Assembly: GCF_013318015.2 (NCBI RefSeq)
Contig: NZ_CP115842.1
Location: 558,001 to 622,000 of the forward strand
DNA length: 64,000 nt
Direction: 5' to 3'
Source of the DNA: Agrobacterium tumefaciens
GTDB taxonomy: Bacteria; Pseudomonadota; Alphaproteobacteria; Rhizobiales; Rhizobiaceae
Shown: positions 16,777-28,805 of the stretch, one piece after another
How positions within the stretch are numbered: the stretch's first letter is position 1
Layout: each line of letters opens with the position of its first letter
Made by a program: the position numbers and the translations under genes
The notes under the pieces: model-generated
Database searches by the model: none
What the model was told of the DNA's origin: nothing
What the model saw: the letters and a program-made list of their open reading frames with translations, nothing else

Positions 16777-17832
16777 TCATCTTGCGCTGGCAAAGGGATC
16801 TGCCAGCGCCGCCTCGGGGCGGCTTATAGGGTACTTCGTGCCGGAGACCTGCGATGCCATGGCCTTTGCGCCACTGGATTTCAGGATGGCACGGAAGCTT
16901 GGGTGCATGCCGCCGTCTACATACGCGCTGACCGGGGCAGAAGTTCCCTCGTTCATCGCGGCGGCAAATTTCTGTTGCTCTTCGGCCATTTTCGACGCCA
17001 CCAAGGGGTCCGGCTGGTTTATCGCAGGTGGGCAGGCCGCCAGCGGATCGGCAGGCTCACCGCCGGCAAATTCGCTGTTAAAAACGTATCGCCGGCCGCA
17101 AACGGAAACCTTTGGCTGGCGGCGCGTTACCTCGAAATAGTCATAGCCTTCCTTGAGCGTCTTCCAGAAGGGCATATTGGGATCGTCCCGATTCGCCACC
17201 ATGTTTCGGGCGCTCATGCGGAAGGGATAGGCCTGAACCTGAAAGCGGTCCTGCCCGCCCTGCAGCGCGCGCGCCACGACCGCATAAATCTCGCCGACCT
17301 GTTGATCGGTCATCGCGTAACAGCCCGACGAAGAACAGGCGCCATGCACCATCAACGCTTCGCCGGTGTAACCAAGCGCCGATTCCAGCCGGTTGGGATA
17401 GCCGAGATTGAAGGAGACGTAATATTGCGAATTGGGGTTCAGCATGCCTGCGGAGACATGATAAAATCCTTCCGGCGCCTGCCGGTCGCCCGTCTTCGTC
17501 TTCGGGCCAAGTTTTCCGGACCAGCGGCACATGGGATAGGTCTTGAGCAGCGCATAATTACCGGTCTTGTCGATCTTCCAGACCTCAAGCTCGCTTTCCT
17601 GCTTGAAAATGCGAACGAGAACCGGGCTTTCCGGGCGCATGCTCTTGGCAGACATCTGCGCCATCATCTTGGATGACAGCTTCGGCGGGTCCTTTTTGAC
17701 GCTGTCGAGACCCATGGAGGTGCACGCGGCGAGACCGCTGCCGATCGCGACGACCGCAGCTATTCTCATTCCCGCTTTTACCCTGCGCCGCAGCCCCGCA
17801 CTTGCGAAGTTCAGCAATGCATTCATACCCAT
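16777..17832 (-). CDS. L,D-transpeptidase-like lipoprotein (YafK-type YkuD domain)
   Basis: 351 residues. The N-terminus is basic, then hydrophobic, ending AACTS (lipobox LAAC near residue 36), so it is likely lipid-anchored. The YkuD fold covers about residues 85-235 and contains MVHGACSSSGCYAMTD near 172-187, the His and Cys active-site motif. The YafK branch in E. coli (now DpaA) detaches Braun lipoprotein from peptidoglycan, so cleavage rather than cross-linking is possible here. A C-terminal region of about 100 residues is Ala/Pro/Gln-rich. Its stop lies 19 nt before the TTG start of the next transpeptidase gene. Confidence 0.87.
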   Translation of the reverse strand: MGMNALLNFASAGLRRRVKAGMRIAAVVAIGSGLAACTSMGLDSVKKDPPKLSSKMMAQMSAKSMRPESPVLVRIFKQESELEVWKIDKTGNYALLKTYPMCRWSGKLGPKTKTGDRQAPEGFYHVSAGMLNPNSQYYVSFNLGYPNRLESALGYTGEALMVHGACSSSGCYAMTDQQVGEIYAVVARALQGGQDRFQVQAYPFRMSARNMVANRDDPNMPFWKTLKEGYDYFEVTRRQPKVSVCGRRYVFNSEFAGGEPADPLAACPPAINQPDPLVASKMAEEQQKFAAAMNEGTSAPVSAYVDGGMHPSFRAILKSSGAKAMASQVSGTKYPISRPEAALADPFASAR

Positions 17833-17988
17833 GGATCGTTCTGCCCGCCCGATTTGCCCGCCTTTGTGGCAGAGGCTTAACTAGCGAAGGTGGCCATATG
17901 GCGGCAACCTCCCGCAAGGACAAAGTCTCGTGAACAGACGTTACCCATTCGTTAATCATACGCACACAAGCCTGTGATGGAACTGCCG

Positions 17989-19827
<1,839 letters not shown>

Positions 19828-19830
19828 AAC

Positions 19831-19989
19831 CTACAAGACCTTGGGCGGTCCGTCGTTTTCATCTGGATTGGGGTTTGGCGCCTCGTCCGGCAGCCTGTCG
19901 GGCTCCGGCTCTTTGACCGGCGGTATATCCGGCTGTGGCGGCACCGGCATTGGCGGGTCTGGATAGGGTTCAACGGGAACAGTTGGCAT
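19831..19989 (-). CDS. Small proline-rich hypothetical protein
   Basis: 52 residues from an ATG at 19989 with CCAGGAG about 5 nt upstream. Almost entirely Pro, Asp, Glu and Gly, including repeated P-x-P-x-P and PDPPMPVPP stretches, so intrinsically disordered. It overlaps nothing and converges on the glycosylase gene with a 3-nt gap. A longer upstream extension in the same frame is possible but lacks a ribosome-binding site. Plausible as a real small gene; function unknown. Confidence 0.5.
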   Translation of the reverse strand: MPTVPVEPYPDPPMPVPPQPDIPPVKEPEPDRLPDEAPNPNPDENDGPPKVL

Positions 19990-20222
19990 TGCAGCTCCTG
20001 GATATAAGCGCTTTCGTCCAATGCGGAATTGAAATGCGCTTTCATCTGCTGGGACAACGCGGGCGCGCCGCCCCTCCTCAGGCGGCGCAAGACCGAATTC
20101 GCCCATCGGTCAAATGCCGGTCAGGTCCCTTCGGTTTCATTGCGCCGCCCTGCGGATTGTACAGGGCAAACGCAGGGAAACGCCGGTCAGTTCCGTTTTT
20201 TTTGGGAAGCTGTTGCGAGGGC

Positions 20223-20420
20223 TCAGGCGAAACCGAGCGAGCTGCGGGAAATATCGCGGTTTTCGCAATAGTCGCGGGAGTGGGCCTCATGGCCGTGTTC
20301 GCGAGCGGTGGAACGGGTCAGTTCCGGGCTGGGTACGTTGAGCAGCGCATCGGCATAGGTACCGGTTGCCTCCACATCATCGATCACAGTCTGTTGTTGC
20401 GGCTTTAAAAATTCAAACAT
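20223..20420 (-). CDS. Small hypothetical protein
   Basis: 65 residues from the ATG at 20420, which has an excellent AAGGAGGTGACCG ribosome-binding site. Begins MFEFLKPQQQTVIDDVEATG; the rest is polar with a His/Glu/Arg-rich middle and no membrane segment. No family recognised. The strong initiation signal is the main support. The flanking stretches 19990-20222 and 20421-20593 show nothing else I can support. Confidence 0.6.
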   Translation of the reverse strand: MFEFLKPQQQTVIDDVEATGTYADALLNVPSPELTRSTAREHGHEAHSRDYCENRDISRSSLGFA

Positions 20421-20593
20421 CGGTCACCTCCTTCAACACGTCCCCTCAACGCGCTGGCCCAGGTCCTGTTCCAAAAGGCCTGTGCAGCTTCGATTATACA
20501 CGAGATGACGCTGCCGTATAGGCGATGAAAGACGAACGGCAATCAATTGACGTTCACAAAATGGAATGGAATCAGTGAGCTATGGCGACGAGG

Positions 20594-21619
20594 TCAGGCT
20601 GGACCGACCGATTCCCGCAAGATCAGTTCGACCGGCCACAATTCCTGAACCTCGCGGACGGGACGGCCGCCGACGATCTGCAGAAGCAGGTCCGTAACCC
20701 GCATGCCGGCCATGCGCATGGGCGAGCGGGTGGTGGAAAGCGGCGGCATCATGCTTTCCGGAGTGAGGTAAGGAAACACGTCGTCATGGGCGATGACGGA
20801 CACGTCCTTGCCGATCACCAGTCCCAGTTGGGTTGCCGCGCGATAGACGCCCTGCGCCGTCATCATCGCGCCGGCGACGAAGGCGGTCGGGCGCGGCGTC
20901 TGCTCCAGCAGCGAGCGGGCGAAACGGAAGGCGGCATCTTCGCTGAAATGCTCGCTCATCATGAGGCGCGGATCAGCCGTGATGCCATGGGTCGCGAGCG
21001 CATCACGAAAACCCTGTTCGCGGTCCTGCACAAAGGTACGGCCTGTCGGGCCGTTGATCATTGCGATGCGACGGTGGCCACGTTCCAGAAAATGGATTGT
21101 CGGACGATACGTCACATCATGATTGTCGATATCGAGCCAGGCGTGCTCGAACGCCGTCTTCGAGCGGCCATGCACGATGAAAGGCACGCCCAGCCGATTG
21201 AGCAGCGCGATGCGCTCGTCCTCCGGACGCGGCGAATGCACGATTATGCCATCCACCCGTCCGCTCGAGGCCAGCCGGCTGAAAATCGCAAGCTCTTCCT
21301 CAATGTTATTGTCGACGGTGACGCTGACGAGAATGTCGGTCTCTTCGCCTTCCAGCCGCGTCGCCATGCCGCCCATGAATTCCGAAAAGAAATGCCCGCC
21401 GCCCGAACGGCCCATCACGACACCGATGGCGCCAGCCCTGCCTGTTGCCAGCCTGACCGCGTTGGCATTGGGACGGTAGCCGTATTTCAGCGCAGCATCC
21501 ATCACCCGCTGGCGTGTTTCTTCACGCACCTCGGGATAGCCGCCAAGCGCGCGGCTGACGGTGGTGGGCGACAGCCCGACCTTTTCTGCGAATTCCTTGA
21601 GCTTCATGTTTTCTGCCAA
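20594..21619 (-). CDS. thuR: LacI-family repressor of the trehalose/disaccharide operon (ThuR-like)
   Basis: 341 residues from a TTG at 21619 with AGGAG 4-5 nt upstream. An ATG at 21607 (MKLKEF) would have a 16-nt spacing and is the alternative. The N-terminal LacI helix-turn-helix reads FAEKVGLSPTTVSRALGGYP. A periplasmic-binding-protein-like sugar sensor follows, with IGVVMGRSGGG near 73, FIVHGRS near 152 and SVIAHDD near 268. It is divergent from thuEFGKAB, as thuR is in Sinorhizobium meliloti. Two inverted repeats matching LacI-type operators lie between them. Repression relieved by trehalose or a related disaccharide is the expected behaviour. Confidence 0.9.
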   Translation of the reverse strand: MAENMKLKEFAEKVGLSPTTVSRALGGYPEVREETRQRVMDAALKYGYRPNANAVRLATGRAGAIGVVMGRSGGGHFFSEFMGGMATRLEGEETDILVSVTVDNNIEEELAIFSRLASSGRVDGIIVHSPRPEDERIALLNRLGVPFIVHGRSKTAFEHAWLDIDNHDVTYRPTIHFLERGHRRIAMINGPTGRTFVQDREQGFRDALATHGITADPRLMMSEHFSEDAAFRFARSLLEQTPRPTAFVAGAMMTAQGVYRAATQLGLVIGKDVSVIAHDDVFPYLTPESMMPPLSTTRSPMRMAGMRVTDLLLQIVGGRPVREVQELWPVELILRESVGPA

Positions 21620-21664
21620 TTTGCTCCTGCATGCGTCGCCGCCGCAGATTTTTCAAGCGGACAA

Positions 21665-21686
21665 AAATTGAAATCGCTTTCAATTT
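21665..21686. promoter_or_regulatory. LacI-type operator 1 in the thuR-thuE spacer
   Basis: A perfect 9-bp inverted repeat AAATTGAAA (21665-21673) / TTTCAATTT (21678-21686) around TCGC lies 45 nt upstream of the thuR start. The half-site TTGAAA and central CGC resemble known LacI-family operators. Its position suits autoregulation. Confidence 0.7.
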
Positions 21687-21782
21687 ATTCCCATCTGAAA
21701 CCTTACAGTTCGCCGTTTCGAAAGGCAAACCCTCCGTGGCAACACCCGAAGATGCCCAATTTCCACGCCATAAGAAAGAGTA

Positions 21783-21788
21783 TTGACA
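21783..21788 (+). promoter_or_regulatory. Candidate -35 element of the thuE promoter
   Basis: A consensus TTGACA lies 93 nt upstream of the thuE start. A GAACTT at 21806-21811 sits at 17-nt spacing as a loose -10. The downstream operator at about 21820-21838 would then overlap the start of transcription. Confidence 0.4.
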
Positions 21789-21819
21789 GATTTGTCGGCT
21801 TTTGCGAACTTCACACCAG

Positions 21820-21838
21820 TCAAAAGCGCTTTCAATTT
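21820..21838. promoter_or_regulatory. LacI-type operator 2 upstream of thuE
   Basis: A 10-bp palindrome AAAGCGCTTT (21823-21832) continues into CAATTTT, sharing the CGCTTTCAATTT half with the operator at 21665-21686. It lies 38 nt upstream of the thuE ATG, where repressor binding would block transcription. Confidence 0.65.
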
Positions 21839-21875
21839 TGAGGATGATTGGAAGCGTCAACGGAGGAGTTTGACA

Positions 21876-23141
21876 ATGAATATTTCCATGAAGACTTTGT
21901 TGCTGTGTGGCAGCGTGCTGTCTGCGGCAGTTTCCGCGCAGGCGGCCGAACTTTCCATCGCCGCCAACTCGACCGGCAAGAACATTGCATTTTTCAAGGA
22001 GCGGATCGCCGCCTTCGAAAAAGAGACCGGCCACAAGGTCAATCTCGTCACCATGCCGTCATCGTCCAGTGAGCAGTTCAGCCAGTACAGGCTATGGCTT
22101 GCCGCGGGCAACAAGGATGTCGACGTCTACCAGACGGACGTGATCTGGGCGCCGCAGCTCTCCGACCAATTCGTGGATCTGACCGAAGCAACCAAGGACG
22201 TCATTGGCGATCATTTCCCCTCCATCGTGGCGTCACAGACCGTGGACGGCAAGCTCGTCGCCATGCCGATGTTCACCGATGCACCCGCTCTGTTCTACCG
22301 CAAGGACCTTCTGGAAAAATACGGCAAGCAGCCGCCGAAAACCTGGAAGGAACTGGGCGAGACCGCCAAGGAAATTCAGGACAAGGAACGCGAAGACGGG
22401 CAGAAGGACCTCTGGGGCTTCGTCTTCCAGGGCAGCGCCTATGAAGGTCTGACCTGCAACGCGCTGGAATGGATTGCATCCGCCGGTGGCGGTCATATCG
22501 TTGAGACCAACGGCGACATCTCCATCAACAACGAGAAAGCCGCAGCCGCGATCGAAGCCGCCAAGGGCTGGGTCGGCACCATCGCGCCGCAGGGCGTGCT
22601 TGCCTACAAGGAAGAGGAAGCACGCGGCGTCTGGCAGACCGGCAATTCTGTCTTCATGCGCAACTGGCCCTATGCATATGCGCTTGGAAACGGTGCCGAC
22701 AGCGCCATCAAGGGCAAATTCGGCGTCACGCCGTTGCCGGCCGGTGAAGAGGGTGCGGCACCCGCCTCAACGCTCGGCGGCTGGAACCTCGCCGTTTCGA
22801 AATATTCCGACGATCAGGAAGCTGCCATCCAGCTCGTGAAGTTCCTCGCATCGAAGGATACCCAGAAGATGCGTGCGATCCAGCTTTCCAACATGCCCAC
22901 GATCGCCTCGCTTTACGACGACAAGGATGTCGCGGACGCACAGCCTTTCATGCCGACATGGAAGCCGATTTTCCAGACCGCCGTTCCACGCCCCTCTGCC
23001 TCGGCGAAGGTGAAATACAACGAGGTTTCGGCCAAATTCTGGGGTGCCGTGCACAACACGCTCTCCGGCAACGGCACGGCGGCGGAAAACCTTGAGCTCC
23101 TTGAAGTCGAATTGACCGATCTCAAAGGCAACGGCTGGTAA
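21876..23141 (+). CDS. thuE: Trehalose/disaccharide ABC transporter substrate-binding protein
   Basis: A 421-residue periplasmic binding protein of the MalE/carbohydrate family 1 type. The ATG at 21876 follows CGGAGGAG; the open frame upstream runs through the promoter and is not used. A signal peptide covers residues 1-24, cleaved after SAQA. Features include a first-lobe LSIAANSTGKN, DVYQTDVIWAPQLSDQF near 88, and GGWNLAVSKYSDDQEAA near 305. It is the first gene of an operon with two permeases, an ATPase and ThuAB. In S. meliloti ThuEFGK imports trehalose, maltose and sucrose. I recall the equivalent Agrobacterium locus also being described under pal names for palatinose (sucrose isomer) transport. 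Confidence 0.92.
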   Translation: MNISMKTLLLCGSVLSAAVSAQAAELSIAANSTGKNIAFFKERIAAFEKETGHKVNLVTMPSSSSEQFSQYRLWLAAGNKDVDVYQTDVIWAPQLSDQFVDLTEATKDVIGDHFPSIVASQTVDGKLVAMPMFTDAPALFYRKDLLEKYGKQPPKTWKELGETAKEIQDKEREDGQKDLWGFVFQGSAYEGLTCNALEWIASAGGGHIVETNGDISINNEKAAAAIEAAKGWVGTIAPQGVLAYKEEEARGVWQTGNSVFMRNWPYAYALGNGADSAIKGKFGVTPLPAGEEGAAPASTLGGWNLAVSKYSDDQEAAIQLVKFLASKDTQKMRAIQLSNMPTIASLYDDKDVADAQPFMPTWKPIFQTAVPRPSASAKVKYNEVSAKFWGAVHNTLSGNGTAAENLELLEVELTDLKGNGW

Positions 23142-23149
23142 TCCGGCCC

Positions 23150-23185
23150 GTGTGGGAAGCGGTCTCGCCTGAGCGTTTCCCACAC
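23150..23185 (+). other. Hairpin between thuE and thuF
   Basis: GTGTGGGAA (23150-23158) pairs with TTCCCACAC (23177-23185), 8 nt after the thuE stop. No T tract follows. Probably protects the thuE segment of the mRNA so that binding protein exceeds permease (inference by analogy with other binding-protein operons). Confidence 0.6.
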
Positions 23186-23205
23186 CCCAACTGCGAGATA
23201 TCCCC

Positions 23206-24180
23206 ATGAACGATACCGCCCTTCAAAGACCGGCCGCGGCATCCGGCACAGGCTCCGACCTTCAGTCGGAACGCCTGAAATCCGCATGGCTGTTCCTTGC
23301 CCCCACGTTTCTGGTACTTGCGATGGTGGCCGGCTGGCCGCTGGTACGCACCGTCTGGTTCAGCCTCACCGACGCGTCGCTGACCAATCTTGACGGCGCA
23401 CAATTCGTTGGCTTCAAGAACTACCTCACCTGGATCACGCTCAGCAGCGGCCGCACCATCTATCGCGGCCTGTTGGCTGATCCCGCCTGGTGGGGCGCGG
23501 TTCTGAACACGCTGAAATTCACCATCCTTTCGGTCAGCTTCGAAACCGTTCTCGGCCTTATCGTTGCGCTGGTGCTGAACGCGGAATTCAAGGGACGCGG
23601 TCTCGTGCGCGCCGCCATCCTCGTTCCATGGGCCATTCCCACCATCGTTTCGGCGCAGATGTGGGCGTGGATGCTGAACGACCAGTTCGGTATCTTGAAC
23701 GACCTGTTCCTCAATCTCGGGCTGATCTCCCACAAGATCGCATGGACCGCCAATCCGGACACCGCAATGGTCGCCGTTCTTATTGTCGATATCTGGAAGA
23801 CGACGCCCTTCATGGCGTTGCTCATTCTCGCCGGCCTGCAAATGGTGCCGAAAGACATGTATGAGGCGGCGAAGGTGGACGGTATCCACCCCGTCAAGGT
23901 GTTCTTCCGCGTCACCCTGCCAATGATCCGGCCAGCGCTCATGGTTGCCGTCATCTTCCGTATGCTGGATGCGATGCGCGTCTTCGACCTCATCTACATT
24001 CTGACGCCGAATAACGCCCAGACCCGCACGATGTCGGTGCTGGCGCGTGAGAACCTGTTCGATTTCGACAAGTTCGCCTATGGCGCAGCCGCTTCCACCA
24101 TGCTGTTCCTCATCATCGCCTCGATAACAGTCGTTTATATGTGGCTCGGGCGCGTCAACACAGATGGAGCTTCGCGATGA
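23206..24180 (+). CDS. thuF: Trehalose/disaccharide ABC transporter permease (MalF-type)
   Basis: A 324-residue inner-membrane permease with six membrane segments; the first (about 26-46) reads SAWLFLAPTFLVLAMVAGWP. The binding-protein-dependent transport EAA-type loop is visible as MYEAAKVDGIHPVKVFFRVTLPMI near 219-242, which docks to the ATPase. It pairs with ThuG. The 3' end overlaps the thuG start by ATGA, indicating coupled translation. Confidence 0.93.
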   Translation: MNDTALQRPAAASGTGSDLQSERLKSAWLFLAPTFLVLAMVAGWPLVRTVWFSLTDASLTNLDGAQFVGFKNYLTWITLSSGRTIYRGLLADPAWWGAVLNTLKFTILSVSFETVLGLIVALVLNAEFKGRGLVRAAILVPWAIPTIVSAQMWAWMLNDQFGILNDLFLNLGLISHKIAWTANPDTAMVAVLIVDIWKTTPFMALLILAGLQMVPKDMYEAAKVDGIHPVKVFFRVTLPMIRPALMVAVIFRMLDAMRVFDLIYILTPNNAQTRTMSVLARENLFDFDKFAYGAAASTMLFLIIASITVVYMWLGRVNTDGASR

Positions 24181-25010
24181 CCCTGCCAAGCATCCTGAAA
24201 ACCACCGCCTTTTATGCGCTGGTCGCCGTCATCATGGTGATTTCGGTATTCCCGTTCTATTACGCGATACTGACCAGCCTGAAATCCGGCTCAGCGCTGT
24301 TCCAGGTGAACTACTGGCCGCGTGAATTCTCGCTGACCAATTACAACTTCGTCATCGGCAACGGCACGTTCCTGCGCAATCTCGGCAATTCGCTGTTCGT
24401 TGCATCTTCAGTCGTCGTACTGTCGCTGTTCCTTGCGGTAACGGCGTCCTATGCCCTGGCCCGTGTCCGTTTCCGGGGCCGCTCGCTGCTTCTGCTCACC
24501 ATCCTCTCGGTCTCGATGTTTCCACAGATCGCCGTTCTCGCCGGCCTGTTCGAACTCATCCGCTGGGCTGGCATCTTCAACACGCCGCTCGCGCTGATCT
24601 TTTCCTACATGATCTTCACTCTGCCCTTCACTGTCTGGGTGCTGACGACATTCATGCGCGACCTGCCGATCGAAATCGAGGAAGCGGCAATCGTCGATGG
24701 CGCAACGCCATGGGTCATCATCACCCAGGTCTTCATGCCGCTGATGTGGCCGGCGCTCGTCACCACAGGGCTCCTCGCCTTCATTGCGGCGTGGAACGAG
24801 TTCCTCTTCGCGCTCACCTTCACCTCATCGAACGAACAGCGCACGGTGCCCGTCGCCATCGCACTTCTTTCGGGCGGTTCGCAGTTTGAAATCCCCTGGG
24901 GAACGATCATGGCGGCCTCCGTCATCGTCACCGCCCCGCTCGTCGTCCTCGTTCTTATCTTCCAGCGACGCATCATTTCCGGCCTCACCGCCGGCGGCGT
25001 CAAAGGCTAG
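24177..25010 (+). CDS. thuG: Trehalose/disaccharide ABC transporter permease (MalG-type)
   Basis: 277 residues from the ATG at 24177, in the ATGA overlap with thuF. Six membrane segments. The cytoplasmic coupling loop is [24 protein letters not shown] near 161-184. [16 protein letters not shown] near 200 is the characteristic MalG-type block. Together with ThuF it forms the translocation channel. The thuK ATPase gene begins 10 nt downstream. Confidence 0.93.
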   Translation: MTLPSILKTTAFYALVAVIMVISVFPFYYAILTSLKSGSALFQVNYWPREFSLTNYNFVIGNGTFLRNLGNSLFVASSVVVLSLFLAVTASYALARVRFRGRSLLLLTILSVSMFPQIAVLAGLFELIRWAGIFNTPLALIFSYMIFTLPFTVWVLTTFMRDLPIEIEEAAIVDGATPWVIITQVFMPLMWPALVTTGLLAFIAAWNEFLFALTFTSSNEQRTVPVAIALLSGGSQFEIPWGTIMAASVIVTAPLVVLVLIFQRRIISGLTAGGVKG

Positions 25011-25020
25011 GAGAAAACTT

Positions 25021-26049
<1,029 letters not shown>

Positions 26050-26105
26050 ACAGTTAACTTTCGCCGGATCACCCAAGCTTCCGGCCTTCACCAAGGAGCA
26101 AGAAA

Positions 26106-26891
26106 ATGACCATCAACACCGTTGTATGGGGCGAAAATATCCACGAACACATCAACGAGACGGTGCGTTCGATCTACCCTGATGGTATGCACAACACCAT
26201 TGCCGATGCGCTGAATACCAACCCTGAGATCAGCGCCACCACCGCCACGCTTCAGGAACCGGAACACGGCCTTTCGCAGGAGCGTCTGGACAAGACCGAC
26301 GTTCTGGTCTGGTGGGGCCACAAGGACCACGGTGCGGTTCAGGATGAAATCGTCGAGCGCGTTGCCAAGCGTGTCTGGGAAGGCATGGGCCTCATCGTCC
26401 TGCATTCCGGCCACTTCTCCAAGCCTTTCAAGCGACTGATGGGCACGCCCTGCGCGCTTAAATGGCGTGAGGCGGGCGAACGCGAACGCCTGTGGACGAT
26501 CAATCCGCGTCACCCGATTGCAGCCGGCCTGCCCGAGCATTTCGAGCTGGAAAACGAAGAGATGTATGGCGAGCAGTTCTCCGTGCCGGAGCCGCTGGAA
26601 ACCGTGTTCATCTCCTGGTTCCAGGGCGGCGAAGTCTTCCGTTCTGGCCTCACCTGGCGCCGTGGCGCAGGCAACATCTTCTATTTCCGCCCCGGTCACG
26701 AGACTTATCCGACCTATCACGACGCCAATGTACAGAAGGTCATCAGCAATTCGGTGAAATGGGCCTATAATCCGGTCGGCGCACTGAAAAGCATTCATGA
26801 CGCCCCCAACGTTCCCGTCGACAAGGCGCTGGAGCCTATCGAAGAACGAGGCCCCAAGCTGCACAAGGCAGGCGAAGCAGGTTACAGGTAA
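26106..26891 (+). CDS. thuA: ThuA family trehalose utilisation protein
   Basis: 261 residues; the ATG at 26106 follows AAGGAGCAAGAAA. ThuA has a class I glutamine-amidotransferase-like fold without the usual catalytic triad. Genetic work in S. meliloti links ThuA and ThuB to catabolism of trehalose and related disaccharides through 3-keto intermediates; the exact ThuA chemistry is not certain. Seen: [10 protein letters not shown] at the N-terminus, [14 protein letters not shown] near 65, [19 protein letters not shown] near 95, and [22 protein letters not shown] near 186-207. Lies 6 nt before thuB. Confidence 0.94.
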   Translation: MTINTVVWGENIHEHINETVRSIYPDGMHNTIADALNTNPEISATTATLQEPEHGLSQERLDKTDVLVWWGHKDHGAVQDEIVERVAKRVWEGMGLIVLHSGHFSKPFKRLMGTPCALKWREAGERERLWTINPRHPIAAGLPEHFELENEEMYGEQFSVPEPLETVFISWFQGGEVFRSGLTWRRGAGNIFYFRPGHETYPTYHDANVQKVISNSVKWAYNPVGALKSIHDAPNVPVDKALEPIEERGPKLHKAGEAGYR

Positions 26892-26897
26892 ACAGCC

Positions 26898-27947
26898 ATG
26901 AGACTTCTCATTCTCGGAACCGGCGGCATGGCCAACAACCATGCCACATATTTCTCGCAAATCCCCGGCGTCGAACTGGTGGCTGCGGTGGATGTGGATG
27001 ATGTGGTTGTGCGGGGCTTTGCGCTTCGCCACAACATTCCACTCTCCTTTACCTCGCTGGATGACGCGATTGCCTGGGGCGAGTTCGACGCGGCGGCAAA
27101 CGTCACGCCGGATGCCATCCACCACCCGACCAGCCTCAAGCTTCTGGCGGCGGGCAAACATGTTTTCTGCGAAAAACCGCTGGCGGAAAACTACGCCAAG
27201 GCCGCCGAAATGGCCGATGCCGCAGAAAAAGCGGGCCTTGTTGCCATGGTCAACCTCACTTATCGCAATGTCGCCCCCTTGCAGGCGGCACGCGAAATGG
27301 TGCTGGCCGGCAAGATCGGCAAGGTGCGCCATCTGGAAGCCTCCTATCTCCAGAGCTGGCTCGTTTCCAAGGCCTGGGGCGACTGGATGACGGAGAGCAA
27401 GTGGCTGTGGCGGCTTTCCACCAAGCACGGCTCAAACGGTGTTCTGGGTGATGTCGGCATCCACATTCTCGACTTCGCCTCCTATGGCGCGGGCAGCGAT
27501 GTGGAGCGCATCTTCACGCGCCTGAAGACCTTCGACAAATATGAAGGCAACAAGATCGGCGCCTACGATCTCGACGCCAATGACAGCTTCACCATGACCG
27601 CCGAGTTAGAAAACGGCGCCATGGGCGTCATTCACGCCAGCCGCTGGGCAACGGGCCATCTCAACGAACTGCGCCTGCGCATCCACGGCGACAAGGGTGC
27701 GCTGGAGGTGATCCACACGCCTGACTATTCCAGCCTGCGAGCCTGCATCGGCGACGATGTGGAAAAGGCGATCTGGAAGACAATCGATGTCGACCCGGTG
27801 CCGACGAATTACGAAAAATTCGCCAAGGCCGTCATGGAAGGTGGCATTGCTGATCCGGACTTCCGCCACGCCGCGAATTTGCAGAAGGTGCTTGATCTCT
27901 CGATCATCGCCGACCGCGAACGGCGGGAGCTGGCCGTCTCGGCTTGA
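26898..27947 (+). CDS. thuB: ThuB, Gfo/Idh/MocA-family disaccharide 3-dehydrogenase
   Basis: A 349-residue NAD(P)-dependent cytoplasmic oxidoreductase. The Rossmann motif ILGTGGMANNHA is at about 4-15, the EKPLA block of the Gfo/Idh/MocA family at about 95-99, and the C-terminal beta-sheet domain from about 130. In S. meliloti ThuB is needed with ThuA to form 3-keto-trehalose-type products. Last gene of thuEFGKAB. Confidence 0.92.
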   Translation: MRLLILGTGGMANNHATYFSQIPGVELVAAVDVDDVVVRGFALRHNIPLSFTSLDDAIAWGEFDAAANVTPDAIHHPTSLKLLAAGKHVFCEKPLAENYAKAAEMADAAEKAGLVAMVNLTYRNVAPLQAAREMVLAGKIGKVRHLEASYLQSWLVSKAWGDWMTESKWLWRLSTKHGSNGVLGDVGIHILDFASYGAGSDVERIFTRLKTFDKYEGNKIGAYDLDANDSFTMTAELENGAMGVIHASRWATGHLNELRLRIHGDKGALEVIHTPDYSSLRACIGDDVEKAIWKTIDVDPVPTNYEKFAKAVMEGGIADPDFRHAANLQKVLDLSIIADRERRELAVSA

Positions 27948-27958
27948 ATTGCAAGGGC

Positions 27959-27978
27959 GCGGCGGCGTAAGCCGCCGC
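27959..27978 (+). terminator. Hairpin after thuB
   Basis: GCGGCGGC (27959-27966) pairs perfectly with GCCGCCGC (27971-27978) around a GTAA tetraloop, 12 nt after the thuB stop. No long T run follows. Probable end of the thu transcript, perhaps Rho-assisted. A weaker inverted pattern (CGTCACCCCG near 28012 and CCGGCATGACGG near 28028) follows. Confidence 0.55.
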
Positions 27979-28049
27979 TTCCAATACTGCAGCGTGTACT
28001 ATTATCTCCCGTCACCCCGAATCTAGCCCGGCATGACGGAGGTACTACC

Positions 28050-28805
28050 TCAAACGCCTCGCCTATTCCCCCACAAGAGCACATGCAACTGCGGTAGCAC
28101 CCGGGCGGAAAACCAACGGTCTTCGCTGACCTTGTCCACCAACCACAACATGCGATCCATGATTCCATCGATATCCACACGCGCGTCGTCGTCATCCGGC
28201 GGCGGCGGGGTGTGGTTGCCGGGCTGGAGGTAAATCGGCAAATGCGGGAAACGGGCTGATGCAGCCTTGGCATAAGCATAGTCCGCATCGTCAAACACCA
28301 CGATCTTCAGCGCCACCTGCGGTCCATCGCCGGCGGCGGCAAGACAGTCTTCAAAGGCCCGCCAGTCGGTTTCCATGCCGCTCGATGGTGGCTTCGGGCT
28401 CAGCACCAGATGATCGAGATCGCCAAACCAGTCTTTTGCGATGCTGCCCTGCGTTTCCAGCGCGAACCTATAGCCCTCGCCCTGCCCCTTCGCGATTAGT
28501 TGCCCAAGGGGCTGGATGGCGGGATTGCCGCCCGAAAGCGACACCGTCAGCGGCACACCGCCGGAAAGCCGTCGCACCTCCTGCCAGATCACCTCGACGG
28601 ACATCGGTTTCCATGTGTCGCGATACTCGCTGTCGACGGCATGCAGCGTATCGCACCAGGAGCAGCGGTAATCGCAGCCGCCAGTGCGAACGAAAACGGT
28701 AGGCAGACCAATCAGCAAACCCTCGCCCTGAATGGTCGGGCCGAAGATTTCGCTGATGCGGATCGCTGTTTCCTTCGCTGCAACTTTCTGTGCAGCCGCC
28801 GTCAT
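28050..28805 (-). CDS. queE: 7-carboxy-7-deazaguanine synthase
   Basis: 251 residues from the ATG at 28805, in an ATGA overlap with the queD stop; an in-frame ATG at 28907 lies inside queD. A radical-SAM enzyme that makes 7-carboxy-7-deazaguanine from 6-carboxytetrahydropterin, the third step to queuosine precursor preQ0. The cluster-binding CxxxCxxC motif appears as CDYRCSWC near residues 43-50, preceded by [14 protein letters not shown], the conserved QueE N-terminal block. [13 protein letters not shown] near 104 is the SAM-binding glycine-rich segment. Last gene of queCDE. Confidence 0.95.
   Translation of the reverse strand: MTAAAQKVAAKETAIRISEIFGPTIQGEGLLIGLPTVFVRTGGCDYRCSWCDTLHAVDSEYRDTWKPMSVEVIWQEVRRLSGGVPLTVSLSGGNPAIQPLGQLIAKGQGEGYRFALETQGSIAKDWFGDLDHLVLSPKPPSSGMETDWRAFEDCLAAAGDGPQVALKIVVFDDADYAYAKAASARFPHLPIYLQPGNHTPPPPDDDDARVDIDGIMDRMLWLVDKVSEDRWFSARVLPQLHVLLWGNRRGV

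Noticed and set aside
20582..21841. 419-codon plus-strand open frame across thuR and its promoter
   Set aside because: Antisense to a clear LacI-family gene and runs through the operator region; product compositionally biased.
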